A DNA stretch of 64,000 bases from Leptolinea sp. HRD-7 (GTDB lineage Bacteria > Chloroflexota > Anaerolineae > Anaerolineales > Anaerolineaceae), in NCBI GenBank assembly GCA_024363285.1, contig AP024710.1, forward strand, positions 2,636,001 to 2,700,000. Reading direction: 5' to 3'. The notes under the pieces were generated by a model. The model saw only the letters and a list, made by a program, of their open reading frames with translations, ran no database searches and was not told the origin of the DNA. Of this stretch, positions 17,506 to 27,298 are shown piece after piece; the first letter of the stretch is position 1, and each line of letters begins with the position of its first letter. The translations under genes were made by a program, and so were the position numbers.

Positions 17506-19846
17506 CGACCAAGATACCACGCAAAAAGTTCCCTGGTATTTTTATATACCAGTATATATTGCCCCCATATTGTTATTCCTCCCAGCACTTATTCCAGGAA
17601 AAGCATTGTTCTGGGGGATTACTTCTCTGCAATTCATTCCATGGCACTGGGAGGCTCTGAGAAGTCTTCAGGGGGGCGAATTACCTCTCTGGAACATATG
17701 GAATGGTTTGGGCGCTCCATTAGCCGCTAATTACCAATCAGCCCTTTTCTATCCGCCTACTTGGATAACGCTAATTGCCGGGTCAGTCGGTGGACTGGAA
17801 ATGATGGCATGGTCACATGGCGTTCTGGTTGTTCTGCACCTGATTTGGGCCGGTGTTGGAATGACATATCTAATGAAAAAACTCGGCGTAAGCCCGATTC
17901 CGCAAATAATCTGTGGATTGTCGTATAGTCTTAGCGGATATTTTATTGGTCGGGGCAGTTTTTTAACCATTATTCAAGCGGCTGCATGGATCCCATGGAT
18001 AATATTGGCTGCCAGCCATGTCGTGTCTCCAATAAAAGATACTGTTTCCGAACGCAGTACGCCCAAGGCTATTCTATTCCTATCACTGGCTTATGCTGGC
18101 CAATGGCTAAGCGGACATGCTCAATTATCCTGGTACACGCTTCTATTTTCACTTGTTTGGTTAACTTGCGGGGCATTCGTAAACGGTGGTTGGAAGCGGT
18201 TATTAAAAGTCATCACACTCGTGGGTATGTCAGGTTTGCTTGCATTTATGGTGAGTGCAATTCAATTAATACCCACGCTTGAATATTTATTTCAATCACA
18301 GAGATCAGGTTCCATTGATTATCAAACCGCTCTTTCATATTCATACTGGCCTTGGCGGTTGTTGTCACTTATTTTCCCGAATATATTTGGCAATCCGGGA
18401 ATGGGTGATTTTTGGGGTTATGCCAATTATTGGGAAGATGCCGCTTATTTTGGACTCCTTCCAATATTCTTTTGTTTCTACTTTCTTTTGACCTGGACGA
18501 AGAGGAAAAAACAAGAAAATAACAAGAATAAACAACCGTTATTTTTGTTAATCCTTATTACGATTTGTGTGGTGTTTATTTTTGCGATGGGCTGGAATAC
18601 TCCTGTATATCCATGGTTGTTTAAAAATGTACCAACTTTCGGGGCATTTAACGGACCAACAAGGTGGATGATCATATTGATATTTTGTATGATCATTACA
18701 GCAGGTTGGGGGCTGGAAGAATGGATCAAGCACCCGATAGTCAAACGTAATCAAATTTATATGTTGATTGTGGGTGTCTTGGCCATGTTACTGGCCGGTT
18801 TTGCATCGATTATTACTATGCCAGAAGTAAAGGGTTCATTTAAAACATCGTTGATATCAGGGGGATGTTTGATGGCAGGTTATCTGGTTCTCTCATTAAT
18901 AAAGCCCGCTATTGACAGGGATAAAAAAATTATTTTTTGGCGATTCGCGTTTGTAATATGGTTAATGGTTGACCTGTTCTGGGCTGGTTGGCAACTAAAC
19001 CCCGCCGTTGATGTAAAACTGTATGCTTCAGTTCCGAATGATTCACAGGAGCGGTTTTATTTCTCTCAAAATTCCGAAAAAGATCTTCGGTTCAAACGGT
19101 TTTTTAAATTCGAAGATATTCGTGAAATGGATGATTGGAAAAATCTAATCGCTTCTTACCTGCCAAACAGCAATATTTTATCTTCTGTCAAAATGGTGAA
19201 CAATTTTGACCCTATGCTTCCGGACCGGTATCTGGTCTTTATCAACGAGGTAGAAAATGCTAAACCTGAAATTCGCAATCGACTTCTAGCTCTAGCGAAT
19301 ACCGGGCAAATAGCAAATGTCGGAATTGAACCTCCATATACAATATCCTGGGAAACCAATAAAACATACCCTGAATATTGGCTTTCAGGTTGTGCTCAGA
19401 AGGTAAAGAATGAGCGCGAAGCTCTGGGTTATTTATCAAAAGGTGCGGAAACAGATACGCTGAATGCAATTGTCATTATTGAAAACGGAGAAACAAGTCA
19501 ACCTGACTGTGAAAAAATGGAACCGGGTTCTAAGAATATTCTACAAAGCTCTCACCGTTTATTAAATCATGAGATTACTGTAAATGGATCTGATAAAGAA
19601 AGGTACCTGTTTATCGCTGATGCCTGGTATCCAGGGTGGAAAGCGACTGTTGATGGGAAAGATACCATTATTTATCATGCGGATTATGTCTTTATGGCGG
19701 TAAAAGTTCCAGCAGGCGCAACTCGTATTCGGTTGGATTACAGACCTCTTAGTTTTATTATTGGTTCAGTGCTGACACTTGCGGGTACCATTTTTTGTGT
19801 AATACTTGGACTCTGGCATAAGAAAACTTCAGGAGGTTCGTTTTGA
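17495..19846 (+). CDS. YfhO-like membrane protein, family B copy 2
   Basis: 783 residues, 12 or more membrane helices. The first large loop has LPLWNIWNGLGAPLAANYQS and FYPPTW, the counterpart of the copy 1 motif. The C-terminal domain shows the classic YfhO ending: FIADAWYPGWKATVDGKD followed by a VPAGATRIRLDYRP strand and a final helix. It would be a membrane glycosyltransferase or a polymer-handling partner (inference from family). Its TGA stop overlaps the TTG start of the MoxR gene in the tetranucleotide TTGA. Confidence 0.75.
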   Translation: MPHNDQDTTQKVPWYFYIPVYIAPILLFLPALIPGKALFWGITSLQFIPWHWEALRSLQGGELPLWNIWNGLGAPLAANYQSALFYPPTWITLIAGSVGGLEMMAWSHGVLVVLHLIWAGVGMTYLMKKLGVSPIPQIICGLSYSLSGYFIGRGSFLTIIQAAAWIPWIILAASHVVSPIKDTVSERSTPKAILFLSLAYAGQWLSGHAQLSWYTLLFSLVWLTCGAFVNGGWKRLLKVITLVGMSGLLAFMVSAIQLIPTLEYLFQSQRSGSIDYQTALSYSYWPWRLLSLIFPNIFGNPGMGDFWGYANYWEDAAYFGLLPIFFCFYFLLTWTKRKKQENNKNKQPLFLLILITICVVFIFAMGWNTPVYPWLFKNVPTFGAFNGPTRWMIILIFCMIITAGWGLEEWIKHPIVKRNQIYMLIVGVLAMLLAGFASIITMPEVKGSFKTSLISGGCLMAGYLVLSLIKPAIDRDKKIIFWRFAFVIWLMVDLFWAGWQLNPAVDVKLYASVPNDSQERFYFSQNSEKDLRFKRFFKFEDIREMDDWKNLIASYLPNSNILSSVKMVNNFDPMLPDRYLVFINEVENAKPEIRNRLLALANTGQIANVGIEPPYTISWETNKTYPEYWLSGCAQKVKNEREALGYLSKGAETDTLNAIVIIENGETSQPDCEKMEPGSKNILQSSHRLLNHEITVNGSDKERYLFIADAWYPGWKATVDGKDTIIYHADYVFMAVKVPAGATRIRLDYRPLSFIIGSVLTLAGTIFCVILGLWHKKTSGGSF

Positions 19847-20817
19847 CACCCAGCGAAACAGAAAAAACCCAGGAGCTCGCGTTTCGAATCTTGAGTAATC
19901 TTGAAAAAGTTGTCTTTGGAAAACGGTCTGTACTGGAGCTAGTGATTATAGGGCTGTTTTCCGAAGGGCACATCTTAATAGAAGACGTTCCCGGTGTGGG
20001 AAAAACGATACTCGCACGTAGTCTTGCCATATCAACCGGATGCGATTTCAAACGGATTCAATTTACCCCTGATCTATTACCTGGTGATATTACCGGTGTT
20101 TCTGTTTATGACCAGAAAAAGAATGAATTTGAATTCAGACCAGGACCTGTTTTTACACAAATCTTACTGGCGGATGAAATAAATAGAGCTACTCCAAAGG
20201 CGCAATCTGCACTTTTGGAGGCAATGGGAGAAATGCAAGTCAGTGTGGATAATGTCACTCGTTCATTACCACGACCATTTTTTGTCATCGCGACACAGAA
20301 TCCGGTTGAATACGAAGGGGTATATCCTCTTCCGGAATCTCAGATGGACCGCTTTCTCTTACACACATCCATAGGATATCCTGATCTGTCTGTTGAAGAA
20401 GCGATTCTTGATCGAATGCAGGTGGAACATCCCATTCATAACCTTAGAGCGGTTGCATCTGCGGAAGAAATTCTTGCAGCTCAGAAAGCTGTTCGGAATA
20501 TATATGTGGCAAAAAGCATTAGAAATTATCTTTTATCCATTTCTCATGCTACTCGGAACCATTCTGACTTTCAACTTGGGGCCAGTCCACGTGCCAGCCT
20601 GGGTTTGATTCGTGCCGCGCAAGCGAAAGCAATCATTCAAGGCCGACATTACGTTATTCCAGATGACGTGAAATCACTGGCTGAATCCGTGCTGTGCCAC
20701 AGGCTGATACTCAATCCAGAAGCGCGGATGAACAACACTACCAGTCAGGAAGCCATGCAAAAAATTCTATCCGGTATACAGGTTCCATTGATCGATGAGA
20801 TCACCCCGGCGAAGTAA
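19843..20817 (+). CDS. MoxR-family AAA+ ATPase
   Basis: 324 residues. Walker A is EDVPGVGKTILARSLA, Walker B is ILLADEINRATPKAQSALLEAM, with the FVIATQNPVEYEGVYPLPESQ sensor region and LGASPRASLGLIRAAQA near the C-terminus. MoxR ATPases act as chaperones, usually with a DUF58 protein and VWA proteins, in maturation of enzyme complexes; the DUF58 gene follows directly. The start is TTG at 19843, supported by AGGAGG at 19831-19836 and by the TTGA overlap with the preceding stop. Confidence 0.92.
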   Translation: MTPSETEKTQELAFRILSNLEKVVFGKRSVLELVIIGLFSEGHILIEDVPGVGKTILARSLAISTGCDFKRIQFTPDLLPGDITGVSVYDQKKNEFEFRPGPVFTQILLADEINRATPKAQSALLEAMGEMQVSVDNVTRSLPRPFFVIATQNPVEYEGVYPLPESQMDRFLLHTSIGYPDLSVEEAILDRMQVEHPIHNLRAVASAEEILAAQKAVRNIYVAKSIRNYLLSISHATRNHSDFQLGASPRASLGLIRAAQAKAIIQGRHYVIPDDVKSLAESVLCHRLILNPEARMNNTTSQEAMQKILSGIQVPLIDEITPAK

Positions 20818-22078
20818 TCATTTATTTCATATTCAACCAACGGGAAACTTCTGGGGATTGGCAATCATTTCAATCTTCCTATTCTTTTCACGTTTCTTGT
20901 TCGATGAAACATTCTTTCTTAATGCTTTATATGTGATTTTAATTTATCTTGTACTGTCATTTATTTATTCGCTTTTTGTTTTAGATTTTATTTCAATAGA
21001 AAGAAAATTTCGAAAACGACAATGGCAGGTTGGCGATCGTTTTGAAGAGGATTTGACAATAATAAATCGATCAGTAATACCTGTTCTTTGGATAGATTTG
21101 AAAGATGATTCTGAGATTCGTACTAATTCGATTCATTATGTTACGGGATTGATCAAAGGTAAGGGAAGGCATTATATCTCTTCCAGCTTTTACCTCCAAA
21201 AAAGAGGCAAGTTACCTTTAGGTCCCATTGAATTAAAGTCATCTGATCCGATGGCTTGTTTTGAGGCAAATCGCGTCATTCTAATGTCAGGATCAATTAC
21301 TGTAACACCTTATGGAATTAATCTGGCAACCGGCAAGAGCCGGAAAAAAGATTCCGAAGCAGCGAGGGCAGCGCGATTTACTTTACAGCAAAGTGACATG
21401 ACCAGCAGCTCAGTTCGCCCTTACATGGAAGGAGATCCTCTGAGCCGTATTCATTGGGCGACAACGGCGCGAAGGGGATTTATTCATTCCCGACATCAAG
21501 ATATTTCCATTGAACAGACAACCTGGATATTATTGGATTGTCAACGACAAGCGCATTTCTGTAATACGTTCCCATTTACAGAAAACGGCTATCACAATAC
21601 AGAAAATGTGGAATACTTTTTACCGTGTGATACCTTTGAAACATCTGTTTCGATTGCGTTTTCATTGGCAATCTCGTGGATACAAAAAGGTATTTCGGTA
21701 GGAATCGCGCTAAATCAAGAAAATGAATTCATTATTCAACCCGGGCGTGGTTCTCGGCAGATGGACGAGATTGTAGAAATACTCACTTTTGTAAAAGCAG
21801 GGTCAGTCTTTCCAATTTCTCAATTACTTCGAAATATGTCTCGAAGAATTATTCCAGGTCATATTTGTTATTTGATTACCCCGGAAAACAATCGTGATTT
21901 GGCTATCGCCTGTCATGAAGCGGAAAGTCGTAAAATAGATCTTCGAGTTGTGTCTATTAATCGAATGAGTTACGAGAATAGAAGCAGAATTAAGCTGAAT
22001 GATATTCCTCGACTTTCCAATAATACATTTGAGTTTTCATACGGCGATGGTTTGTCGAAATTATCAGAGATACTCTAA
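20795..22078 (+). CDS. DUF58 domain protein
   Basis: 427 residues. Two membrane helices at the N-terminus (about residues 16-62) precede a soluble region with the DUF58 signature VRPYMEGDPLSRIHWATTARRG (near residue 208). DUF58 proteins accompany MoxR ATPases and are thought to be part of a chaperone or wall-related system. The start overlaps the MoxR gene by 23 bases. It ends 17 bases before the convergent acetyltransferase gene. No transglutaminase or VWA gene follows, unlike in many MoxR operons. Confidence 0.85.
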   Translation: MRSPRRSNHLFHIQPTGNFWGLAIISIFLFFSRFLFDETFFLNALYVILIYLVLSFIYSLFVLDFISIERKFRKRQWQVGDRFEEDLTIINRSVIPVLWIDLKDDSEIRTNSIHYVTGLIKGKGRHYISSSFYLQKRGKLPLGPIELKSSDPMACFEANRVILMSGSITVTPYGINLATGKSRKKDSEAARAARFTLQQSDMTSSSVRPYMEGDPLSRIHWATTARRGFIHSRHQDISIEQTTWILLDCQRQAHFCNTFPFTENGYHNTENVEYFLPCDTFETSVSIAFSLAISWIQKGISVGIALNQENEFIIQPGRGSRQMDEIVEILTFVKAGSVFPISQLLRNMSRRIIPGHICYLITPENNRDLAIACHEAESRKIDLRVVSINRMSYENRSRIKLNDIPRLSNNTFEFSYGDGLSKLSEIL

Positions 22079-22095
22079 TTTGATGAAGAAAACTG

Positions 22096-22566
22096 TTATT
22101 GGAGAATTTTAGTAAATGGAATAGCTGACATTTGCTCATATCCCAATTTTTGATAAAAATCAGCCGTTTTTATGTTTTCAGGAACGATAAAAAGATAGAT
22201 CTTCCGACAGCCTCTTTTATAGAGTTCATTTTCCAAATAATTCATAAGGTAAGATCCAATATGCCTGTTCTGATACTCGGGTAGAACAGCCAGATGGTAG
22301 ATTAACCCCCGCCTGCCGTCAAACCCGCCCATAATAGTGCCGATGATATTTCCGCGGTGTATGGCAAGAAAGAATAATCCAGGACTTACGCGGAGTAATT
22401 TTTCAAGTTCTGCCGGTTCATCTGAAAACGAGACATGAATACCATTTCCGACAGAATTCCAGATTTTTAAGACAGTTTTGTAATCTTCTGTGTGATTATA
22501 TGGTCGAATGTCAATTCCGGGCGGCGCAGATTGTGTTTCAGGTTTTGACATATGTTTATGACCCAT
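22096..22566 (-). CDS. GNAT family N-acetyltransferase
   Basis: From ATG at 22566 the product is 156 residues. The GNAT fold is clear: IDIRPYNHTEDYKTVLKIW at beta1/alpha1, GTIMGGFDGRRGLIYHLAVLPEYQNRHIGSYLM carrying the acetyl-CoA pyrophosphate loop (Q-x-x-x-I-G form), and LFIVPENIKTADFYQKLGYE in the last part. The substrate is unknown. A longer frame to 22677 exists but lies inside the upstream gene, and an ATG at 22551 is another choice. The chosen start overlaps the PHP-AlbA gene by 11 bases. Confidence 0.8.
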   Translation of the reverse strand: MGHKHMSKPETQSAPPGIDIRPYNHTEDYKTVLKIWNSVGNGIHVSFSDEPAELEKLLRVSPGLFFLAIHRGNIIGTIMGGFDGRRGLIYHLAVLPEYQNRHIGSYLMNYLENELYKRGCRKIYLFIVPENIKTADFYQKLGYEQMSAIPFTKILQ

Positions 22567-24331
22567 CGCCTGAATTATCTTCTTCTTCAAGGACAAATTT
22601 CCATAATCCATGAATTCCATTCGCCGTAACACCAAAGAAGAAACGATAACCATCCGGTAGCCGCTGAACCAGATCAAATGCAGGTGATTTTCCCTGTTGA
22701 TAGCGTTTTAGAAGTCCGTTATCTCCACTCCAGTAGGCTGTACGAGGATCGAATTCTTTTTCCAATTCAAGATAACGACTGATGGCATAATGCCAAAGGC
22801 GTCGAGCTGAACGCTGGGTAACATTCTTGACCATTGATCCGTTGCGTAGATCTCGCATAGTGAAATAACGGGTTCCCTGACGTTCTTCAACTGAAGCGAC
22901 TTCTACTCCGGTTCGGGGAGATGTATCTTCTTTTTCTGGAAGTGAATCAATATCGGCGGGTGTAACAATACTTGCATCCGAATTGGCATCCTGGGGTAAA
23001 GAGGTCTGACGTGATTTACCTCTTGTCACAAGTCCGACAATTTCATCTCGCACAGCCAATCCGGTTTCTGCCTCAGAACGGACAAAAATTTTATTATCTT
23101 CCACCGCATAAGGTGGATCGTCACCACGAGGGATGATCACACGGATCAATTTCTTTCCGTGTGATTCCTGGATGTCCAGATGACAGGTGAGGGGAGGACT
23201 GATTCGTTTGGAGATTTCTTTTTCGAGAATTTTAATATTCTGTTCCGGATCTGAAACACCAAGAGGCGGTTTATGAGGATCTGCGCCAATGCCAATATAC
23301 AACGTACCACCATTGGTATTAGCAAAGGCGCAAATATCTGAAATGATGGCGTATAGTTTTCCACCGCGAACACTTAATTCTTCATGAAAATCCTGAATAA
23401 TATTCGCGCCTTCTTCACGAGAAGCCTGAATGAAATCATAAGCCGGTTCTTCCTTTAATCGGTGAGGGCGTGTTCGTGAAAAGTCATTGGAGTGAAACAA
23501 ATCCTCCAGGGCTTTAAAAGAGATTTCCGGAAGAAAAACGTCTGTTGCACGATCACCAATACCCAGGTTTTTCTTTCGTTGGGGGTCTTGTGTGAGTCGG
23601 TGTGCATCTGAACCTTGGATGCAATGCATGCGGCGGGGATATTCCGGTTTAGTTCCGTTAAAGAATGTAGCGGTGGAACGAGCCGCGTTGGTATCGAGAT
23701 CTGTTACTTCAAGGGCACTTAACGCCTCGTCTTGCGTATAGGCAATTTTAGTTTGACCTCCAAAATTAATCCCACGCATTGCCACACCATTACTAGAATT
23801 GGCATGCGCGGCAATAACAATTCCGCCTGAAGCCCGTATCTTCTGGTACGCAGTTAAGACGTCAGTAGTGGCACCTACTGTGACAGAACCTTCATCGAGG
23901 CGGTTGCTGGGGATTTTTAAGTCGAGAAGAAGATGTTCAATATCTCTTATTGGTGTGTTTTGAGAAAAGATACCAATAATATGAAACCCGAAAGTTGCGG
24001 TAAATTCAATTCCGGGCAAAACGAGAATTTTTTTCAACAGTCGGCGATATTCAGAAAGTCTTTGTCGTTCATCCGGAAGAAGACGATTCAGTTCTTCCAG
24101 CATTTCAAGCTGATGTATTTCATCTTTCATCGTACGATAGCCGGCTACCGTATTGTGATCAGTGAATGCGATAATATCCAATCCACGCTGTTCTGCACGT
24201 TGGATTAATTCTAAATATGACACTTCAGGTTGTTGAAAATCACTTGAAGCCGGGGTATGAATATGAAGGTCAATCGTGCGCCATTGACTTGGCATTTCTG
24301 TTTTATTCCCGGAATTTTTCTTAGTTGACAA
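22556..24331 (-). CDS. PHP phosphoesterase fused to AlbA_2/Schlafen-type domain
   Basis: 591 residues from a TTG start at 24331, with an AGGAG ribosome site 8 bases upstream. Residues ~18-310 are a PHP domain: DLHIHTPASS (His23, His25), IIAFTDHNTVAGY, LPGIEFTATFGFHIIGIF, VIAAHANSSNG and IQGSDAHR together give the metal ligands. Residues ~315-440 resemble the AlbA_2 (divergent AAA_4, Schlafen-like) domain: ISDICAFANTNGGTLYIGI and IFVRSEAETGLAVRDEIVGL. The C-terminal ~110 residues (RYFTMRDLRNGSMVKNVTQR...) are unassigned and may bind nucleic acid. The activity is not known; nuclease or phosphodiesterase chemistry is inferred from PHP. Confidence 0.78.
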   Translation of the reverse strand: MSTKKNSGNKTEMPSQWRTIDLHIHTPASSDFQQPEVSYLELIQRAEQRGLDIIAFTDHNTVAGYRTMKDEIHQLEMLEELNRLLPDERQRLSEYRRLLKKILVLPGIEFTATFGFHIIGIFSQNTPIRDIEHLLLDLKIPSNRLDEGSVTVGATTDVLTAYQKIRASGGIVIAAHANSSNGVAMRGINFGGQTKIAYTQDEALSALEVTDLDTNAARSTATFFNGTKPEYPRRMHCIQGSDAHRLTQDPQRKKNLGIGDRATDVFLPEISFKALEDLFHSNDFSRTRPHRLKEEPAYDFIQASREEGANIIQDFHEELSVRGGKLYAIISDICAFANTNGGTLYIGIGADPHKPPLGVSDPEQNIKILEKEISKRISPPLTCHLDIQESHGKKLIRVIIPRGDDPPYAVEDNKIFVRSEAETGLAVRDEIVGLVTRGKSRQTSLPQDANSDASIVTPADIDSLPEKEDTSPRTGVEVASVEERQGTRYFTMRDLRNGSMVKNVTQRSARRLWHYAISRYLELEKEFDPRTAYWSGDNGLLKRYQQGKSPAFDLVQRLPDGYRFFFGVTANGIHGLWKFVLEEEDNSGDGS

Positions 24332-24352
24332 AAGGAGGTCTCCTTGAATTGT

Positions 24353-24721
24353 TTATTCGTTAATAATTTTTTTCACCAGAGTAATCAATTCATCCGGCAT
24401 GTAAGGTTTCATTAAGTAAGCTCTCGCTCCGGCGTTGAGACTTTCCGTTTTCTTATCAGAGCCGGAGCACATGATCACTTTAACATGATCTAATTCCTGT
24501 GAAGATCGAATTTCTCCCATAAGTGTAATTCCATTCAGATTAGGGAGGTTAATATCCATTAATATCACCGCAGGATCAATATCTTTTATGATTTTTATCG
24601 GATCAACAATAGGAAAATCCGGGCAAACCACTTGAAAGTTTTCCAATTCAAGCAATGTTTGCAATAATGACCGCATCATTACATTATCTTCCAGGATCAT
24701 TATTCTCTGTTTTGTGCCCAT
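24353..24721 (-). CDS. Single-domain response regulator
   Basis: 122 residues from ATG at 24721. Receiver domain only: acidic pair ED (11-12), phosphoacceptor D56 in ILMDINLPNLNG, a Ser in the VIMCSGSD switch position and Lys105 in AYLMKPYMPDE. There is no output domain, as in CheY/Spo0F-type regulators. An in-frame start at 24757 would lie inside lon. No histidine kinase is in the window. It is 4 bases downstream of lon and probably co-transcribed. Confidence 0.88.
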   Translation of the reverse strand: MGTKQRIMILEDNVMMRSLLQTLLELENFQVVCPDFPIVDPIKIIKDIDPAVILMDINLPNLNGITLMGEIRSSQELDHVKVIMCSGSDKKTESLNAGARAYLMKPYMPDELITLVKKIINE

Positions 24722-24725
24722 AATT

Positions 24726-27290
24726 CTATTTTTTCGCTTTCTTTTTAGGAATGGCAATCTTGATAGCTTCTTCCATTTGTTCTACCAGATAAAACTTCAT
24801 ATCATTACGGACTTCTTGAGGAATATCGTCTAGATCAGGCTCATTGAGTTTGGGTAAAATGATTGTCTTCAATCCCGCTCGATGCGCGGCGAGCATCTTT
24901 TCTTTAATACCACCTACCGGGAGAATTTGACCGCGTAATGTGATCTCACCAGTCATTCCCAAATCAGGCCGAATAGGTCGATCAGTGAGTAATGAAACCA
25001 ATGCGATAGTCATCGTCACACCGGCAGATGGGCCATCTTTTGGTGTTGCTCCCGCGGGAACGTGCAGGTGAATATCTTCATTCTGGAAAAAGGATGGATC
25101 GATTTCAAGTTCTTTCGCATGTGAGCGAACAAATGTGAGCGCAGCATGTGCTGATTCCTGCATTACTGTACCCACAGACCCGGTGATCTGAAATCCCTTG
25201 GCTCCAGGCATTTTTGACGCTTCTATGAAGAGAATATCACCACCCGTTGGCGTCCATGCCAGCCCGGTTGCCACACCCGGAATTGATGTACGCCGTGCAA
25301 TTTCTTCATTGCCCAGAAATTTTGGACGACCGAGCATTTCGTGTACAGTTTTGATCTGAATATGAGCTTTCTTCTTTTTGCCTTCTGAAATACTTGTGAC
25401 TATTTTTCGACAAATAGCACCAATTTCTCGCTCTAGTCCGCGTACACCAGCTTCACGGGTATATTGCCTGATAACAGTCAAGATACTTTCATCATCCATC
25501 CGAATTTCTTTTGGAAGTAGACCGTTTTCTTTAATTTGCCTTGGAATCAGGTAGCTTTTTGCGATCATCAATTTTTCACGCTCGGTATAACCGGCAAGCT
25601 GAATGATCTCCATACGGTCTAATAAGGGTGCAGGGATGGTTTCTAACGAATTGGCCGTAGTGATGAACATTACCTGAGAGAGATCAAAAGCCACTTCGAG
25701 GTAATGGTCACGAAATTCAAAGTTTTGTTCGGGGTCTAGCACTTCGAGTAAAGCTGAAGCGGGATCTCCATGAAAGTCAAAACCCAGTTTGTCAATTTCA
25801 TCCAGCATGAACACCGGATTATTTGATTCTACGCGCCGCATAGCCTGCAATATTCTTCCGGGCAGGGCGCCAATATACGTTCTGCGGTGACCGCGGATTT
25901 CCGCTTCATCTCGCATTCCACCCAGAGAAACTCGAATGAATTTGCGGCCTAACGCGCGCGCGATAGATTGACCGAGAGAGGTTTTGCCCACACCAGGAGG
26001 ACCGACGAAACAAAGAATCACTCCTTCTCGTTCTTTTCGGATTCGATCCGTGCGTATTTCGTTTTCAAGTTGAGATTTTCTTTCAAGTCGAAGTTTTCGA
26101 ACAGCAAGGTATTCAAGGATCCGCTCTTTGACGTCCTTTAGACCGTAATGGTCTTCATCCAATACTGCACGGGCGTTGACAATATCCAGGTTGTCTTCAG
26201 TGGATTTTTTCCACGGAAGTGCGCTGAGCCACTCCACATAGGTTCTAATGACGCCGTATTCTGCCGCTGAAGTTGGAAGCCTGGATAAACGATCCAACTC
26301 ACGATTCGCCTGTTTTAAGGCTTCTTCCGGTAATGCTGCTTCCTCTAATTTTTTTCGTAATTCATTAATATCTTCGGCGTTTTCATCACCTTCGCCTAAT
26401 TCTTTCTGAATGGCTTTTAATTGCTCATGCAGGAAATAGTTACGTTGGACCTTTTCGATCTCAGATCTGGCTTCATTCTGGATCTTTTGCCCAAGATCAA
26501 GAACTTCACTTTCACGGGCAAGAATTGTGACAAGCTTTCGCAGTTTTTCTTCCACCGAATCCAATTCAAGAATAGCCTGAGCATCAGCCAATTCCATTCT
26601 CTCAAAATTTGCAATAGAGTAAGCCGTTTGAAGTGGATCTGTGATGTTGGAAATTGATTCAACCAATTCCCGAGGAATTGATGGGATCATTTTAGCGATA
26701 TGCTCAAACTGGTCACGGGCATTGCGGGCTAAGGCTTCAACCTCAAGCGTGTCAATTGGAATTTCGGGAGCTGGAATAACCCTGGCTTTCAAATAGGGTT
26801 CTTCTGAAGTAAATTCACCCAGGTGGAACCGGCTGAGGCCCTGTATCAGAATTCGAATTGTGCCGTCTGGAGTGCGGAAGAGGCGGTGGATAATGGCCAC
26901 CGTCCCAACACTATAGAGGTCTTGCGGTCCAGGATTTTCCAATTCAGGATTGCGAGTGGTTACCAGCCCAATAATGCGGTTCCCGGAAATTACGTCATCA
27001 ACCAGACGTATAGATCGCGGCTGACCAATTGTGAGCGGCACCGCAGTCTGGGGATAAACAACAAGTCCACGAAGAGGAAGAATGGGTAATTCTTCTGGAA
27101 TGGCAAATTCATTTTCGGATTCTTTATTATTCTCAGAAGAATCAACCGGTCTTTCTTCAAGTTTAAGAATATTGCTGTTTTCTGATAACGACATACCCAA
27201 CAATAAATCTCCAAAATTCTGGTTGAGGTTACTATCTTCAAACCATGTCAAAATTTCTCTAAGATTGGCATTCCATCGAGAGGCAACCAT
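24726..27290 (-). CDS. lon: ATP-dependent protease Lon
   Basis: 854 residues from the furthest start. N-terminal LON substrate domain (PILPLRGLVVYPQTAVPLTIG from ~70), AAA+ module with Walker A GPPGVGKTSLGQS and Walker B MLDEIDKLG, then the protease domain with GATPKDGPSAGVTM (Ser755) and LPVGGIKEKMLAAHRAG (Lys798), the catalytic dyad 43 residues apart as in E. coli Lon. Lon degrades misfolded and regulatory proteins in the cytoplasm. The first ~60 residues are extra compared with E. coli; ATG at 27194 is an alternative start and neither has a strong ribosome site. It follows hsp20 by 8 bases. Confidence 0.95.
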   Translation of the reverse strand: MVASRWNANLREILTWFEDSNLNQNFGDLLLGMSLSENSNILKLEERPVDSSENNKESENEFAIPEELPILPLRGLVVYPQTAVPLTIGQPRSIRLVDDVISGNRIIGLVTTRNPELENPGPQDLYSVGTVAIIHRLFRTPDGTIRILIQGLSRFHLGEFTSEEPYLKARVIPAPEIPIDTLEVEALARNARDQFEHIAKMIPSIPRELVESISNITDPLQTAYSIANFERMELADAQAILELDSVEEKLRKLVTILARESEVLDLGQKIQNEARSEIEKVQRNYFLHEQLKAIQKELGEGDENAEDINELRKKLEEAALPEEALKQANRELDRLSRLPTSAAEYGVIRTYVEWLSALPWKKSTEDNLDIVNARAVLDEDHYGLKDVKERILEYLAVRKLRLERKSQLENEIRTDRIRKEREGVILCFVGPPGVGKTSLGQSIARALGRKFIRVSLGGMRDEAEIRGHRRTYIGALPGRILQAMRRVESNNPVFMLDEIDKLGFDFHGDPASALLEVLDPEQNFEFRDHYLEVAFDLSQVMFITTANSLETIPAPLLDRMEIIQLAGYTEREKLMIAKSYLIPRQIKENGLLPKEIRMDDESILTVIRQYTREAGVRGLEREIGAICRKIVTSISEGKKKKAHIQIKTVHEMLGRPKFLGNEEIARRTSIPGVATGLAWTPTGGDILFIEASKMPGAKGFQITGSVGTVMQESAHAALTFVRSHAKELEIDPSFFQNEDIHLHVPAGATPKDGPSAGVTMTIALVSLLTDRPIRPDLGMTGEITLRGQILPVGGIKEKMLAAHRAGLKTIILPKLNEPDLDDIPQEVRNDMKFYLVEQMEEAIKIAIPKKKAKK

Positions 27291-27298
27291 AGGAAAAA

